Below the pieces are notes generated by a model. That model had not been told where the DNA came from, searched no databases, and saw only the letters and a list, made by a program, of their open reading frames with translations. From contig NZ_WQHP01000002.1 of the NCBI RefSeq assembly GCF_013035315.1, positions 186,001 through 250,000 of the forward strand: a stretch of DNA of 64,000 nt. The letters are read 5' to 3'. The translations under genes and the position numbers were made by a program. The stretch is from Ruegeria arenilitoris. Lineage in GTDB: Bacteria > Pseudomonadota > Alphaproteobacteria > Rhodobacterales > Rhodobacteraceae. Shown one piece after another: positions 1 through 8,719 of the stretch (the first letter of the stretch is position 1; the number at the start of each line of letters is the position of its first letter).

Positions 1-1
1 T

Positions 2-1612
2 AAGATCGATGGCGCGTATGAACTGGTGCTGCCCCTTGTTGTTGGCCCGCGCTACCAGGGAACTGCTGAACAAAGCGATCCCGGCGATCCGGTTTTGGCT
101 GAATTTGCCGCCGATGACGCGCAGCACGAGACAACGCAAGCGGGCAGTTGGCTTGTGTCTGGGCTACCCGAGTATCCACCCGTTTCCGGCCTGACCATCC
201 CGGACATGATCGATCCTGAACGCGTCTCACTTGATCTGTCTCTCGAAGCCGCTGTGCCGATTTCGAGTCTCACGAGTGCGACGCATAAGCTGAATGTTAC
301 TGAAAACGATGGTTCGATTGAGGCTGGCTTAGCGGCCGGTCGCGTGATTGACAATCGGGATATCATCCTGCGCTATGAGCTTGGGGCAGAGGATACGACC
401 GCTGGCATCCTTTCGCACTATGACGACCGGGGCGGGTTTGTGTCCTTGATGATCGAACCGCCGGAACTGCCTGAGGCGGATCAGATTGCCGCCCGTGAGC
501 TGGTCTTTGTTCTGGATACGTCGGGGTCCATGGGCGGTGCGCCTTTGGACGCAAGCAAGCAGTTTATGAAAGCCGCGCTGCAAGGTCTACGTCCTGAGGA
601 CTATTTTCGCGTCATTCGTTTCTCGTCCGAAGCGTCCGAGTTTGCGACTGAAGCGGTGCCTGCAACGCGTCGAAACATTGCAGCCGGTCAGCGGTTCGTA
701 CGCAATCTTAGTGCCCGAGGCGGGACTGAGGTCGACAAAGCCATGCGGCACGCCTTTGCGACCCGCCAACCTGCCGAAACGCTGCGGATCGTCGTATTTC
801 TCAGCGATGGTTACATCGGCAACGAGGCAGATGTGCTGCATAGAATCCGTCGACAAATTGGCGACGCACGCATCTACGCCTTTGGGGTCGGAACGTCCGT
901 AAACCGCTATCTTCTGGATGCCATGGCGGATGAGGGCCGCGGGTTTGCGCGCTATGTGGACCCGACCGAGGACGCTTCGGACGTGGCCGAAACGCTGGCC
1001 CGGGATCTGAAATCGCCGGTTCTAACGGATATCTCAGTTGATTGGGGTGACTTGAATGTCACTGATGTCGTCCCCGAGCGTATACCCGATCTTTTTGAAG
1101 GCGGCTCGGTTCGTGTTCTGGCGCGCTATGAAGGTGGGGGCTCAGCGGACGTTCAGATCAATGGTCAGGTTCAGGGTCGCAAAGCTAACCTGCCTTTGAA
1201 GCTGGACTTGCCGACAGGGCCCACCGACGAGAGCACAGCATTGCGCAGCGGTGCGATTCCATTGACTTGGGCACGTAAGAAAATCGCGGATCTAGACCGA
1301 GCCATCGCGATTCAGGATGGTGACGAGCGCCAGCTGGAAGACCGCATCGTCGATTTGGGTCTGCGGTTCAATCTTCAAACCCGCTACACCTCATTCGTGG
1401 CGGTCTCCAAAGCGGTTGTGAATGATAGCGGCATGCTGGCCGCAAAGACCGCAGTGCCGCTGCCGCAGGTGGCCGGTGTCAGCGCGCATGCCTATCCAAA
1501 TACCGGGTTCAGCGGATCATCCACGCCGGAACCCCAGACCCTTTTCGGGATCATCACCCTGATGGCCTTGGGGGCCTTGCGCCTATCTCGCATACGAAGG
1601 AAAGCAGCATGA
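2..1612 (+). CDS. VIT/von Willebrand A domain surface protein, 5' truncated by window edge
   Basis: The reading frame is open from the first bases, so the true start lies upstream; 536 residues are visible. A von Willebrand A domain begins near visible residue 165, with the MIDAS motif DTSGS at about 172-176 for divalent-metal-dependent ligand binding. The residues before it fit the end of a VIT (inter-alpha-trypsin) domain. The C-terminus has YPNTG at about residue 498, then TPEPQT, a hydrophobic stretch (LFGIITLMALGALRL) and a basic end (SRIRRKAA). That is a tripartite sorting signal resembling both LPXTG and PEP-CTERM tails. VIT plus vWA plus sorting tail is the architecture known for marine proteobacterial sortase target proteins. 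A two-component system follows directly, which also fits the proteobacterial dedicated sortase system. No sortase gene is visible. The family call is firm; the sorting mechanism is inferred. Confidence 0.8.
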   Translation, partial: KIDGAYELVLPLVVGPRYQGTAEQSDPGDPVLAEFAADDAQHETTQAGSWLVSGLPEYPPVSGLTIPDMIDPERVSLDLSLEAAVPISSLTSATHKLNVTENDGSIEAGLAAGRVIDNRDIILRYELGAEDTTAGILSHYDDRGGFVSLMIEPPELPEADQIAARELVFVLDTSGSMGGAPLDASKQFMKAALQGLRPEDYFRVIRFSSEASEFATEAVPATRRNIAAGQRFVRNLSARGGTEVDKAMRHAFATRQPAETLRIVVFLSDGYIGNEADVLHRIRRQIGDARIYAFGVGTSVNRYLLDAMADEGRGFARYVDPTEDASDVAETLARDLKSPVLTDISVDWGDLNVTDVVPERIPDLFEGGSVRVLARYEGGGSADVQINGQVQGRKANLPLKLDLPTGPTDESTALRSGAIPLTWARKKIADLDRAIAIQDGDERQLEDRIVDLGLRFNLQTRYTSFVAVSKAVVNDSGMLAAKTAVPLPQVAGVSAHAYPNTGFSGSSTPEPQTLFGIITLMALGALRLSRIRRKAA

Positions 1613-1774
1613 GGCGTGTCCCCTACAAATTGCGTACAGACGCCTGGTGGCTGGATGGAGTCATCACATGGCGGGCACCGATGTGCCCCGACAGGGCGAA
1701 CCCCTCACTTGACCGCGCCAGCGGCGGTGTGATCTGTGATCGAAACACGCAAGCAAAACCGACGGTAAAAGACC

Positions 1775-2461
1775 ATGGCAAACCACATCCTGATTGCAGA
1801 TGACGATGCCCGTATTCGTGATGTCGTGCGCTTCGCGCTTGAGGATTCCGGTTTCACAACAGTCGAAGCGGCGACCGGTCTTGAGGCGCTGGATCGGTTT
1901 GGCGAGGCTGCCGCGGACCTGATCGTTCTGGACATTGGTATGCCCGACATGGACGGGTTGGAGGCATGCCGGGAAATCCGCCGGACCTCAGACGTTCCGA
2001 TCCTGTTTCTGACCGCGCGGGATGAAGAAATAGATCGCATTCTGGGTTTTCAGCTTGGGGGTGACGACTACGTCACCAAGCCCTTCAGCCCGCGCGAACT
2101 GGTTCTTCGCATTCGCGCGATCCTTGCCCGGTCGACCACATCGGCACAGGCTGAACGAGGCATCGTTGTCGATGATCTGCGACTGGACGAAACCGCCCAT
2201 CGTTGCACCCTTGCCGAAGTTGAGCTTCAATTGACGGGGATCGAGTTTTCGGTCCTGGCGACACTTGCAAAATCACCGGACCGCGTGTTCTCAAGGTCCC
2301 AGCTGATCGAACAAGTTTACGGGCAGAATACGTACTTGTCGGGCCGAACGGTCGACAGTCACATCCGGAATATTCGCCAAAAGGCGCGGGCGGCTGGGTA
2401 TGCGGATTTGATCCAGACGGTGCATGGTGTTGGGGTCAAGCTGGGTGTTTGCCGGTGTTGA
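1775..2461 (+). CDS. OmpR-family response regulator
   Basis: This is a 228-residue DNA-binding response regulator. The receiver domain (about 1-120) has the acidic pocket at D9-D11, phospho-acceptor D53 in VLDIGMPDMDG, T80 and K102 in the TKPF motif. A winged-helix effector domain (about 130-225) ends in the usual hairpin region (TVHGVGVKLG). The receiver resembles CreB/BaeR-type regulators. The gene starts 162 nt after the VIT/vWA gene with only a weak ribosome binding site, and its end overlaps the histidine kinase start, so the two should be cotranslated as a two-component pair. The target genes are unknown; control of the neighbouring surface protein is an inference from position. Confidence 0.9.
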   Translation: MANHILIADDDARIRDVVRFALEDSGFTTVEAATGLEALDRFGEAAADLIVLDIGMPDMDGLEACREIRRTSDVPILFLTARDEEIDRILGFQLGGDDYVTKPFSPRELVLRIRAILARSTTSAQAERGIVVDDLRLDETAHRCTLAEVELQLTGIEFSVLATLAKSPDRVFSRSQLIEQVYGQNTYLSGRTVDSHIRNIRQKARAAGYADLIQTVHGVGVKLGVCRC

Positions 2462-4032
2462 AGGTCACGCAGAAATGGCGACCTTCGCTGGCGTTGGTGG
2501 TCTCTTTGGTCTGTTGCGCGCTGGTTGCCCTGCCCGTCATTGGCGTTCTGGGTGCGCGGTTGTCCAGCAATCAGTTCGCCCGCGAAACAGAGCGTAGTTT
2601 GCTCGCGCAGGCAGCCATCTTTGCCGAGCTCTATACTGCGGCTTTCGCCCAACAGCAGCCGTCGCCAGAATTCGGGCATCCATTGGGCCCTGATCAAATT
2701 GAGCGGCTTGCGCAGGATTTTCACCCTGTTCCACCCCGTCTGGATTTGTTTCGAGGGCAAGTCTTGCCCGCGCGTCCCGACCCTGTCGAAACGGGTGCCG
2801 AATTGGATGCGCCTTACGTGGCAATTGCGGAAAACCTGTCTCAGTTGGCAACGTCGGCGCGGAAAACCACGCTGTCGGGGTATCTGTTTCTGGATCATTC
2901 CGGCCAGATCGTTGCCAGCAGCGGAAAAGTCACCGGGACTTTGGGCGACGTCCCAGAAGTGATACAGGCGCTGCAGGGTGAGACTGTGACGCTGCTGCGT
3001 TATCGCGATGATCAGACCAACCGGCATCTCTTGAATTCGATCAGCCGCGATACGTCCTATCGCGTGTTCGTTGCGCATCCCGTTGTTGTCGACGACCGGG
3101 TCGTTGGAGCGGTTTATCTGTCGCGTACACCCATGGACCTGCGCAAATTCCTGTTTCAAGAGCGCTATACGCTGGGCTCAGTGGCCGCGTTCATGGTGCT
3201 TTCGGCGGCGCTGGTCGGGTTTTTGATGTGGCGATTGATCTCTAAGCCCATCCGCGACCTCAGTGCCCAAAGTCGGGATGTGGCAACGGGGCTGAAACCA
3301 GTGCCAGACCCGATCCTCCACTATGGTGTGCGCGAGCTTGCCGATCTGGGGAACAACGTTGTGTCAATGGCATCGACCCTGTCGGACCGATCTGCGGCGA
3401 TTGAAACTTACACGAACCACGTCACGCATGAATTGAAATCCCCGGTTACGGCCATTCTGGGCGCGGCGGAACTGCTTGCTGATGCAGGCGACGATATGTC
3501 GGGGGATCGGCACAAGAAGTTGGTCAGTAATATTCAGGACGAGAGCCTGCGCATGAATGCGCTGTTGGAACGGCTGCGTGAACTGGCGCGCGCTTCGGCG
3601 CAGACCGGGCCGGCGCAATCGTCGCTCGCAGAGAGTGTGGCGATCACGATCGGCGAATTTGGTGATTTGAACGTCCGTATACATACCAAAGCGGATGTGA
3701 CGCTACCGCTGTCGCCTGACCAAAGTCAGATCGTGCTGCACCACCTGCTGCAGAATGCACAGCAGCATTCCGCCACAAAAATCGATATCACCTACGATTC
3801 CGCTTCTGACAGCCTGACTGTTCAGGACAATGGCACCGGAATTTCTGCTCGGAACCACGACCGGATTATCCAACCGTTCTTTACCACGCGCCGAGATGCG
3901 GGGGGTACTGGCATGGGGTTAGCCATTGTTGCAGCAGTACTAGGGCAGGTGGGCGCAAGCATTCGCGCGGAACCTGTCGAAAGCGGCGCGCTCTTCCGAT
4001 TGACGTTTGGAAGGGCAAGCGACGCGTCGTGA
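2449..4032 (+). CDS. Membrane sensor histidine kinase
   Basis: This 527-residue kinase is the partner of the preceding regulator. The start is TTG at 2449, overlapping the regulator's end; GTG at 2455 is equally possible. A first membrane segment lies at about residues 13-35, a periplasmic sensor region at about 36-238 and a second membrane segment at about 241-263, followed by a HAMP-like linker. The phospho-acceptor is H327 in the H-box HVTHELKSPVTAI. The ATPase domain shows an N-box (LLQNAQQHS, near 432), a G1 box (DNGTGI) and a G2 box (GGTGMGLAIV). The overall plan resembles CreC. It is shorter than the roughly 700-residue kinase I recall from dedicated sortase systems, so assignment to that system is uncertain. 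It converges with acnB. Confidence 0.9.
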   Translation: MPVLKVTQKWRPSLALVVSLVCCALVALPVIGVLGARLSSNQFARETERSLLAQAAIFAELYTAAFAQQQPSPEFGHPLGPDQIERLAQDFHPVPPRLDLFRGQVLPARPDPVETGAELDAPYVAIAENLSQLATSARKTTLSGYLFLDHSGQIVASSGKVTGTLGDVPEVIQALQGETVTLLRYRDDQTNRHLLNSISRDTSYRVFVAHPVVVDDRVVGAVYLSRTPMDLRKFLFQERYTLGSVAAFMVLSAALVGFLMWRLISKPIRDLSAQSRDVATGLKPVPDPILHYGVRELADLGNNVVSMASTLSDRSAAIETYTNHVTHELKSPVTAILGAAELLADAGDDMSGDRHKKLVSNIQDESLRMNALLERLRELARASAQTGPAQSSLAESVAITIGEFGDLNVRIHTKADVTLPLSPDQSQIVLHHLLQNAQQHSATKIDITYDSASDSLTVQDNGTGISARNHDRIIQPFFTTRRDAGGTGMGLAIVAAVLGQVGASIRAEPVESGALFRLTFGRASDAS

Positions 4033-4068
4033 CGCGAGGGCGTTTGCTCGTGCCTAATAGGATTGAGC

Positions 4069-4095
4069 CGGGCGCGGCGGAGGTCGCCGCGCCCG
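4069..4095. terminator. Convergent hairpin between histidine kinase and acnB
   Basis: A perfect 11-bp G+C-rich stem (4069-4079 against 4085-4095) with a 5-nt loop sits between the two convergent genes. No long T-run follows on either strand, so it may act as a weak bidirectional terminator or a 3'-end stabiliser. Confidence 0.5.
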
Positions 4096-4103
4096 ATCGA
4101 AGT

Positions 4104-6896
4104 TTAGAAATGGACCGAGCGCGAGGTCGCAGGAACCTGCACCGGAGGCGCAAATTTGGTCAGGTCGATGCCGTCGACCGCAACCTTATATTCTTCAAGC
4201 GTGGGGGTCCGGCCCAGGATCGCCGACAGAACGACAACCGGGGTCGAACCCAGCAAGGATTCACCCTTTTTCGTCTCGCTATCCGCCACAACACGGCCTT
4301 GGAACAGGCGGGTCGAAGTGGCCAGAACCGTGTCGCCCTTGGCGGCCTTTTCCTGGTTGCCCATACACAGGTTGCACCCCGGACGCTCGAGATAGAGGAT
4401 GTTCTCATACTCTGTCCGTGCGGTCTGTTTCGGGAACAGATCATCGAACTCGAAGCCCGAGTATTTCTGCAGGATAGCCCAGTCGCCTTCTTCTTTCAGC
4501 TCGTCAACGATGTTGTAGGTCGGTGCAGCGACGACCAGCGGAGCCTTGAATTCGACTTTGCCATACTCCTCTTCGAGGTTGCGCAACATCTGGGCCACGA
4601 TCTTGATGTCGCCCTTGTGCACCATGCAGGAACCAACAAAGCCCAAATCGACCTTCTTTTCCGCACCGTAGTAAGAAATCGGGCGGATGGTGTCATGGGT
4701 ATAGCGTTTCGACACATCGGCGTTGTTGACATCCGGGTCGGCGATCATCGGCTCGACGATCTGATCCAGATCCACAACGACCTCGGCAAAGTACTTGGCG
4801 TTGTCGTCCGGGCGCAGGGCAGGTTTCTCACCCGAGCGGATTTGAGCAATACGCTGGTTGGCAATGTCGATCAGCCCCTGCAGCATCTGAACGTCGTTAT
4901 CCATGCCTTTTTCGATCATGATCTGGATACGAGACTTGGCTATTTCCAGCGATTCAATCAGCGTGTCGTCGTTCGAGATACAGATCGACGCCTTGGCCTT
5001 CATCTCGGCTGTCCAGTCAGTGAAGGTAAAGGCCTGATCCGCCAGCAGCGTGCCGATATGAACCTCAATGATCCGGCCTTGGAACACGTTGTCGCCGTGT
5101 TGGGCCAACATCTGAGCCTGCGTCGCGTGAACTACGTCGCGGAAGTCCATGTGCGGCGCCATCTCACCCTTGAAGGTCACCTTGACGGATTCCGGGATCG
5201 GCATTGTTGCCTCGCCCGTTGCCAGAGCCAGCGCGACGGTGCCCGAGTCAGCACCGAATGCCACGCCCTTGGACATACGCGTGTGGCTATCCCCGCCAAT
5301 GATGATGGCCCAATCGTCGACCGTGATGTCATTCAGCACTTTGTGAATAACGTCGGTCATCGAGTGATATACGCCCTTGGGGTCGCGGGCCGTGATAAGG
5401 CCGAACTTGTGCATGAATGCCATCAGACGGGGTGTGTTGGCCTGTGCCTTTTTGTCCCAGACCGAAGCCGTATGACAGCCGGACTGATATGCACCGTCAA
5501 CGCTGGGCGACAGAACGGTGGCAGCCATGGCTTCTAGCTCTTGGCTGGTCATCAGGCCGGTGGTGTCTTGCGAACCAACGATGTTGACCTTGACCCGCAC
5601 GTCCGAACCGGAATGCAGGACTTTGCCGGGCGTCGCTCCACGAGCGTTGGCGTTGAAGATTTTCTCAACCGCGGTCAGCCCCTGACCTTCGTGGCTGATT
5701 TCCTTCGATGGAGCGAAGGCGGACTTGAGCTCAACACCCAGTGTCTCACACGCGAATGTCTGCAGTTTCTTACCGAAGACGATGGCATAGGAACCGCCTG
5801 CCTTCATGAACTCCATCTTTTGCGGCGTGAATGACCCGGCCATATCGACCAGTTCTTCATTTCCATCCGCACTGTAGAGTTTTTTCTCTTTCGTGTTGAT
5901 GGTCAGAACGGTGCCGGTTTCGACCGAATAGCGCTGTTCGAGGATCGGGTTGCCATCGTTGTTAAGGATCGGCTTACCGTCCTCGTCCGTTTTTTTGACC
6001 CAGTTTTTCAGGTCGACCCCAATCCCGCCTGTCACGCCAACGGTGGTCAGGAAGATGGGGGAGATTCCGTTGGTGCCGGCGACGACAGGCGCGATGTTGA
6101 CGAAAGGCACATAGGGGCTTGCTTGCTTACCAGTCCACAGTGCGACGTTGTTGACACCTGACATCCGGGACGAGCCGACACCCATGGTGCCTTTTTCCGC
6201 GATCAGCATCACGCGCTTGTCCGGGTGCTGCAGCTTGAGCGCTTCAATCTCTTTCTGCGCCGCTTCAGAGATCATGCATTTCCCGTGCAATTCGCGGTCC
6301 GAGCGCGAGTGCGCCTGATTACCGGGCGACAGAAGGTCGGTCGAGATGTCGCCTTCGGCAGCGATATAGGTGACGACTTTGATCTCTTCGTCCACTTCGG
6401 GCAGCTTGGTGAAGAATTCCGCGTTGGAATAGCTTTCAAGAACGTCTGTGGCGACGGCGTTACCTGCCTCGTAGGCTGCTTTCAGACGGTCCGTGTCGGC
6501 TTCGTACAGGAACACCTGCGTTTTCAGAACCTCGCCTGCCTGAGCAGCAAGATTCTGCTGACTACCCAGAGCGACATCAAGCAGAACCTCGACCGAAGGA
6601 CCGCCTTTCATGTGCGACAACAGCTCGAACGCAAATTCCGGCGTGATTTCGTTGACGATTTCGTCGCCAAGAATGATCGATTTCAGGAACTGCGCCTTCT
6701 CACCTGCTGCGCTGGTTGTACCTGGCAGCGTGTTGTAGATCAGGTAGTGCAGCGAATCCGCCCGGTGCGGATGATCGGCAGCTTTGATCTGCTCGATGAT
6801 TTCTTTCAGCAGCGCAGCCTCGTCAATGGGTTTTGGGCTAAGCCCTTGTTCTTTCCGCGCTTCGATTTCATCCAAGTAGTCTGAATACTGGCTCAT
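4104..6896 (-). CDS. acnB: Bifunctional aconitate hydratase 2 / 2-methylisocitrate dehydratase
   Basis: AcnB interconverts citrate and isocitrate in the TCA cycle and dehydrates methylcitrate-cycle intermediates in the cytoplasm. The protein is 930 residues, close to the usual alphaproteobacterial size. The N-terminal part (MSQYSDYLDEIEARKEQGL) is the helical HEAT-like domain specific to the B type. The [4Fe-4S] cluster cysteines are visible as C757 (GSCMVHKGD) and C841/C844 (RPGCNLCMGNQ). The ATG at 6896 was chosen because it begins the conserved N-terminus; the frame stays open upstream to 6959, but that extension is not conserved-looking and would cover the operator-like repeat at 6964-6981. 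The gene is transcribed alone. Confidence 0.97.
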   Translation of the reverse strand: MSQYSDYLDEIEARKEQGLSPKPIDEAALLKEIIEQIKAADHPHRADSLHYLIYNTLPGTTSAAGEKAQFLKSIILGDEIVNEITPEFAFELLSHMKGGPSVEVLLDVALGSQQNLAAQAGEVLKTQVFLYEADTDRLKAAYEAGNAVATDVLESYSNAEFFTKLPEVDEEIKVVTYIAAEGDISTDLLSPGNQAHSRSDRELHGKCMISEAAQKEIEALKLQHPDKRVMLIAEKGTMGVGSSRMSGVNNVALWTGKQASPYVPFVNIAPVVAGTNGISPIFLTTVGVTGGIGVDLKNWVKKTDEDGKPILNNDGNPILEQRYSVETGTVLTINTKEKKLYSADGNEELVDMAGSFTPQKMEFMKAGGSYAIVFGKKLQTFACETLGVELKSAFAPSKEISHEGQGLTAVEKIFNANARGATPGKVLHSGSDVRVKVNIVGSQDTTGLMTSQELEAMAATVLSPSVDGAYQSGCHTASVWDKKAQANTPRLMAFMHKFGLITARDPKGVYHSMTDVIHKVLNDITVDDWAIIIGGDSHTRMSKGVAFGADSGTVALALATGEATMPIPESVKVTFKGEMAPHMDFRDVVHATQAQMLAQHGDNVFQGRIIEVHIGTLLADQAFTFTDWTAEMKAKASICISNDDTLIESLEIAKSRIQIMIEKGMDNDVQMLQGLIDIANQRIAQIRSGEKPALRPDDNAKYFAEVVVDLDQIVEPMIADPDVNNADVSKRYTHDTIRPISYYGAEKKVDLGFVGSCMVHKGDIKIVAQMLRNLEEEYGKVEFKAPLVVAAPTYNIVDELKEEGDWAILQKYSGFEFDDLFPKQTARTEYENILYLERPGCNLCMGNQEKAAKGDTVLATSTRLFQGRVVADSETKKGESLLGSTPVVVLSAILGRTPTLEEYKVAVDGIDLTKFAPPVQVPATSRSVHF

Positions 6897-6963
6897 GGCT
6901 GTTTCCGCTTTGTATGTGTCATCGGGTGTGGTGAGGCGGGGGCCAACCACCACGGTCAAGATT

Positions 6964-6981
6964 TGTATACACCGGTATACA
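6964..6981. promoter_or_regulatory. Perfect inverted repeat upstream of acnB (candidate operator)
   Basis: TGTATAC-ACCG-GTATACA is a perfect 7-bp inverted repeat with a 4-bp spacer, centred about 76 nt upstream of the acnB start codon. TGTATACA-type repeats are typical of GntR-family (FCD-type) operators. A TTGAAA -35-like element lies just upstream on the minus strand, so the repeat would overlap a promoter and suit a repressor. No regulator gene is adjacent. Confidence 0.5.
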
Positions 6982-7057
6982 TTTCCTGCTGCGGTTTCAA
7001 GACGCCGGTTCTTTAAAAATGCGAAAATCGCGTTGTTTGGTTGGTTTATCGTGGGGT

Positions 7058-8683
7058 TTAGGACCCGAACGTTTCAAAGTGAATTTGACTTTTTGGCACA
7101 CCTGCTGCTTCGAGCCCTGATTTTAGCCCAGTTACGAAACCGGCGGGCCCGCATAGCAAATACCGGGCACCATCGCCTGCGTTGAGCGCCAAAACTTCGT
7201 TCACGGTTATCCGCCCTTCGGCATCGAAATCCCGGCCCAATTGATCGGTACGGACCGGGGCGCTGTAGTAAACACGCTTTGCCGCGTTGCGGTTTGCCGC
7301 GATCAGTTGGTCAACTTCGTTGCGAAGGGCGTGATGGTGACCGTTGCGTGCGCCGTGAACAAACCAAACCGGACGGTCACGGTTTTGCTGAACGCTATGG
7401 TGCAGCATGGCCACCATCGGGGTCAGACCAACACCTGCGCTGACCAGAACCAAGGGGCTGTCGCCTTCTGGGATCAGGAAATCACCGGCTGGAGGTCGGG
7501 CCTCTAAAACATCACCCACGTCGATCTTGTCATGAAGGAATGCGGAGGCCACGCCTTGGGGTTCTCGCTTGACGGTGATCCGATAGCGCTCATCTCTTGG
7601 ATCGCCCGACAGCGAATATGTTCGCCGCAATTTTATTTTTTGTTCCGGTATTTCGAGAGCGATGGGTAGATGCTGGCCAGCTTGAGAAGAGGACAATACG
7701 TGTCCCTTCGCGGGTGCAAGGTGGAATGAGGTAATGCCTTCGGCTTCCTTGACCTTGTCCGTAACCACAAGCCTCGTCGAAGGCGTCGGTTGAGCGGACC
7801 ATCGCAGCAACAGTGCCTCGGGACGCTCGATCAAGGCATCAACCTGGACGTCGATCATGCGCAGGATGTTTGGATCGCGTGCCTCTGCCGGCGTCCAGTC
7901 GATCTCGGCGCGGCCTGTCAAATGCAGTAACCCGCCACTTGCGAAATCGACAAACAGCAACCCGATGCGCGGATTCTCCAAAAGGTTTCCAATCGTGTTG
8001 AAGAAGTTGTTGCCTGAATAGTCAGGAATTCGCAGCCGATTGGGGCCGGTCACGCGGACGAAACCGGGCTCGCCCCCACGGTGCGAGGCGTCAAACCCGT
8101 TGGAGGCGTCTTCTTGCGGGCCATGACGCCCGGAGCCGATGAACAAGGTATCTGCCTGGGTTATGTGTGCAATCTGCGCCGGACTGAGGTGGTCCGACAA
8201 AACGGGTTCTTCATCTCCATTGCGCGCGACACGCCACCAGTCGCGTTCGTTTATATATTGCGGGCAGTTTCCGAAGGTTTGCCGGATGTCGATGGCAAAC
8301 CCGCTATCGGTCCGACGGGTCCGACCGCTCAATCTGTTGCGGCGACGTGTGGCCAGTTCAATGCCGACGATGCCAACATCGGTACCATTGCAAAAGGTCT
8401 GCGCCAGTGGGTCCGAGGGGTCAAGCTGAGTGCTCAGTTCCAGTTTGCGGGGATCGGGTGATTGAACAAATCCGTCAGGGCCTTCGATGATCGTGGCCCA
8501 GACGCGCCCTTCGGCATCACCGGAGGCGGCGACAAGGAATGGCTGCGCCTCATAGAAGTTCCGATGCTGGTCAGGCATGAAATCTCGAATAAACGGGGCG
8601 GCCTGCTTTGCGATATGGCCTGCCCCTGCGCGCTGCTGCGCCGCCAATTCGCCTGCGTGAAACGGAGTATCTGCGTAGGACAT
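7058..8683 (-). CDS. PNPOx-like domain fused to FAD/NAD(P)H ferredoxin-reductase-type oxidoreductase
   Basis: This is a 541-residue two-part flavoprotein. The N-terminal half (about 40-300) is a pyridoxamine-5'-phosphate-oxidase-like split-barrel FMN domain, recognisable from stretches such as ATIIEGPDGFV and LLFVDFASGGLLHLTG. The C-terminal half (about 305-541) is a ferredoxin-NADP reductase module with the FAD motif RTYSLSGDP, the nucleotide-binding start VSAGVGLTPMVAML and the CGPAGF motif near the end. The protein stops just after the reductase (HFETFGS), without the C-terminal [2Fe-2S] ferredoxin domain that related fusions can carry. It lies 36 nt behind the glutathione S-transferase gene, so the two probably form an operon controlled by the divergent LysR gene. 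The substrate is unknown. Confidence 0.85.
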   Translation of the reverse strand: MSYADTPFHAGELAAQQRAGAGHIAKQAAPFIRDFMPDQHRNFYEAQPFLVAASGDAEGRVWATIIEGPDGFVQSPDPRKLELSTQLDPSDPLAQTFCNGTDVGIVGIELATRRRNRLSGRTRRTDSGFAIDIRQTFGNCPQYINERDWWRVARNGDEEPVLSDHLSPAQIAHITQADTLFIGSGRHGPQEDASNGFDASHRGGEPGFVRVTGPNRLRIPDYSGNNFFNTIGNLLENPRIGLLFVDFASGGLLHLTGRAEIDWTPAEARDPNILRMIDVQVDALIERPEALLLRWSAQPTPSTRLVVTDKVKEAEGITSFHLAPAKGHVLSSSQAGQHLPIALEIPEQKIKLRRTYSLSGDPRDERYRITVKREPQGVASAFLHDKIDVGDVLEARPPAGDFLIPEGDSPLVLVSAGVGLTPMVAMLHHSVQQNRDRPVWFVHGARNGHHHALRNEVDQLIAANRNAAKRVYYSAPVRTDQLGRDFDAEGRITVNEVLALNAGDGARYLLCGPAGFVTGLKSGLEAAGVPKSQIHFETFGS

Positions 8684-8719
8684 GATGTTTCCTTTCCATG
8701 CAGGCTGTGTGTTGGCTGT

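Noticed and set aside
1609..1803. 64-codon frame overlapping the VIT/vWA stop (ATGA) as a gene
   Set aside because: It has no recognisable motif, membrane segment or sortase feature, and its end runs into the response regulator. It is kept only as context for the missing-sortase finding.
4029..5537. Long plus-strand frame of about 500 codons opposite acnB
   Set aside because: It is the antisense shadow of acnB: low-complexity H/R/D/V-rich translation without family features, and no ribosome binding site.
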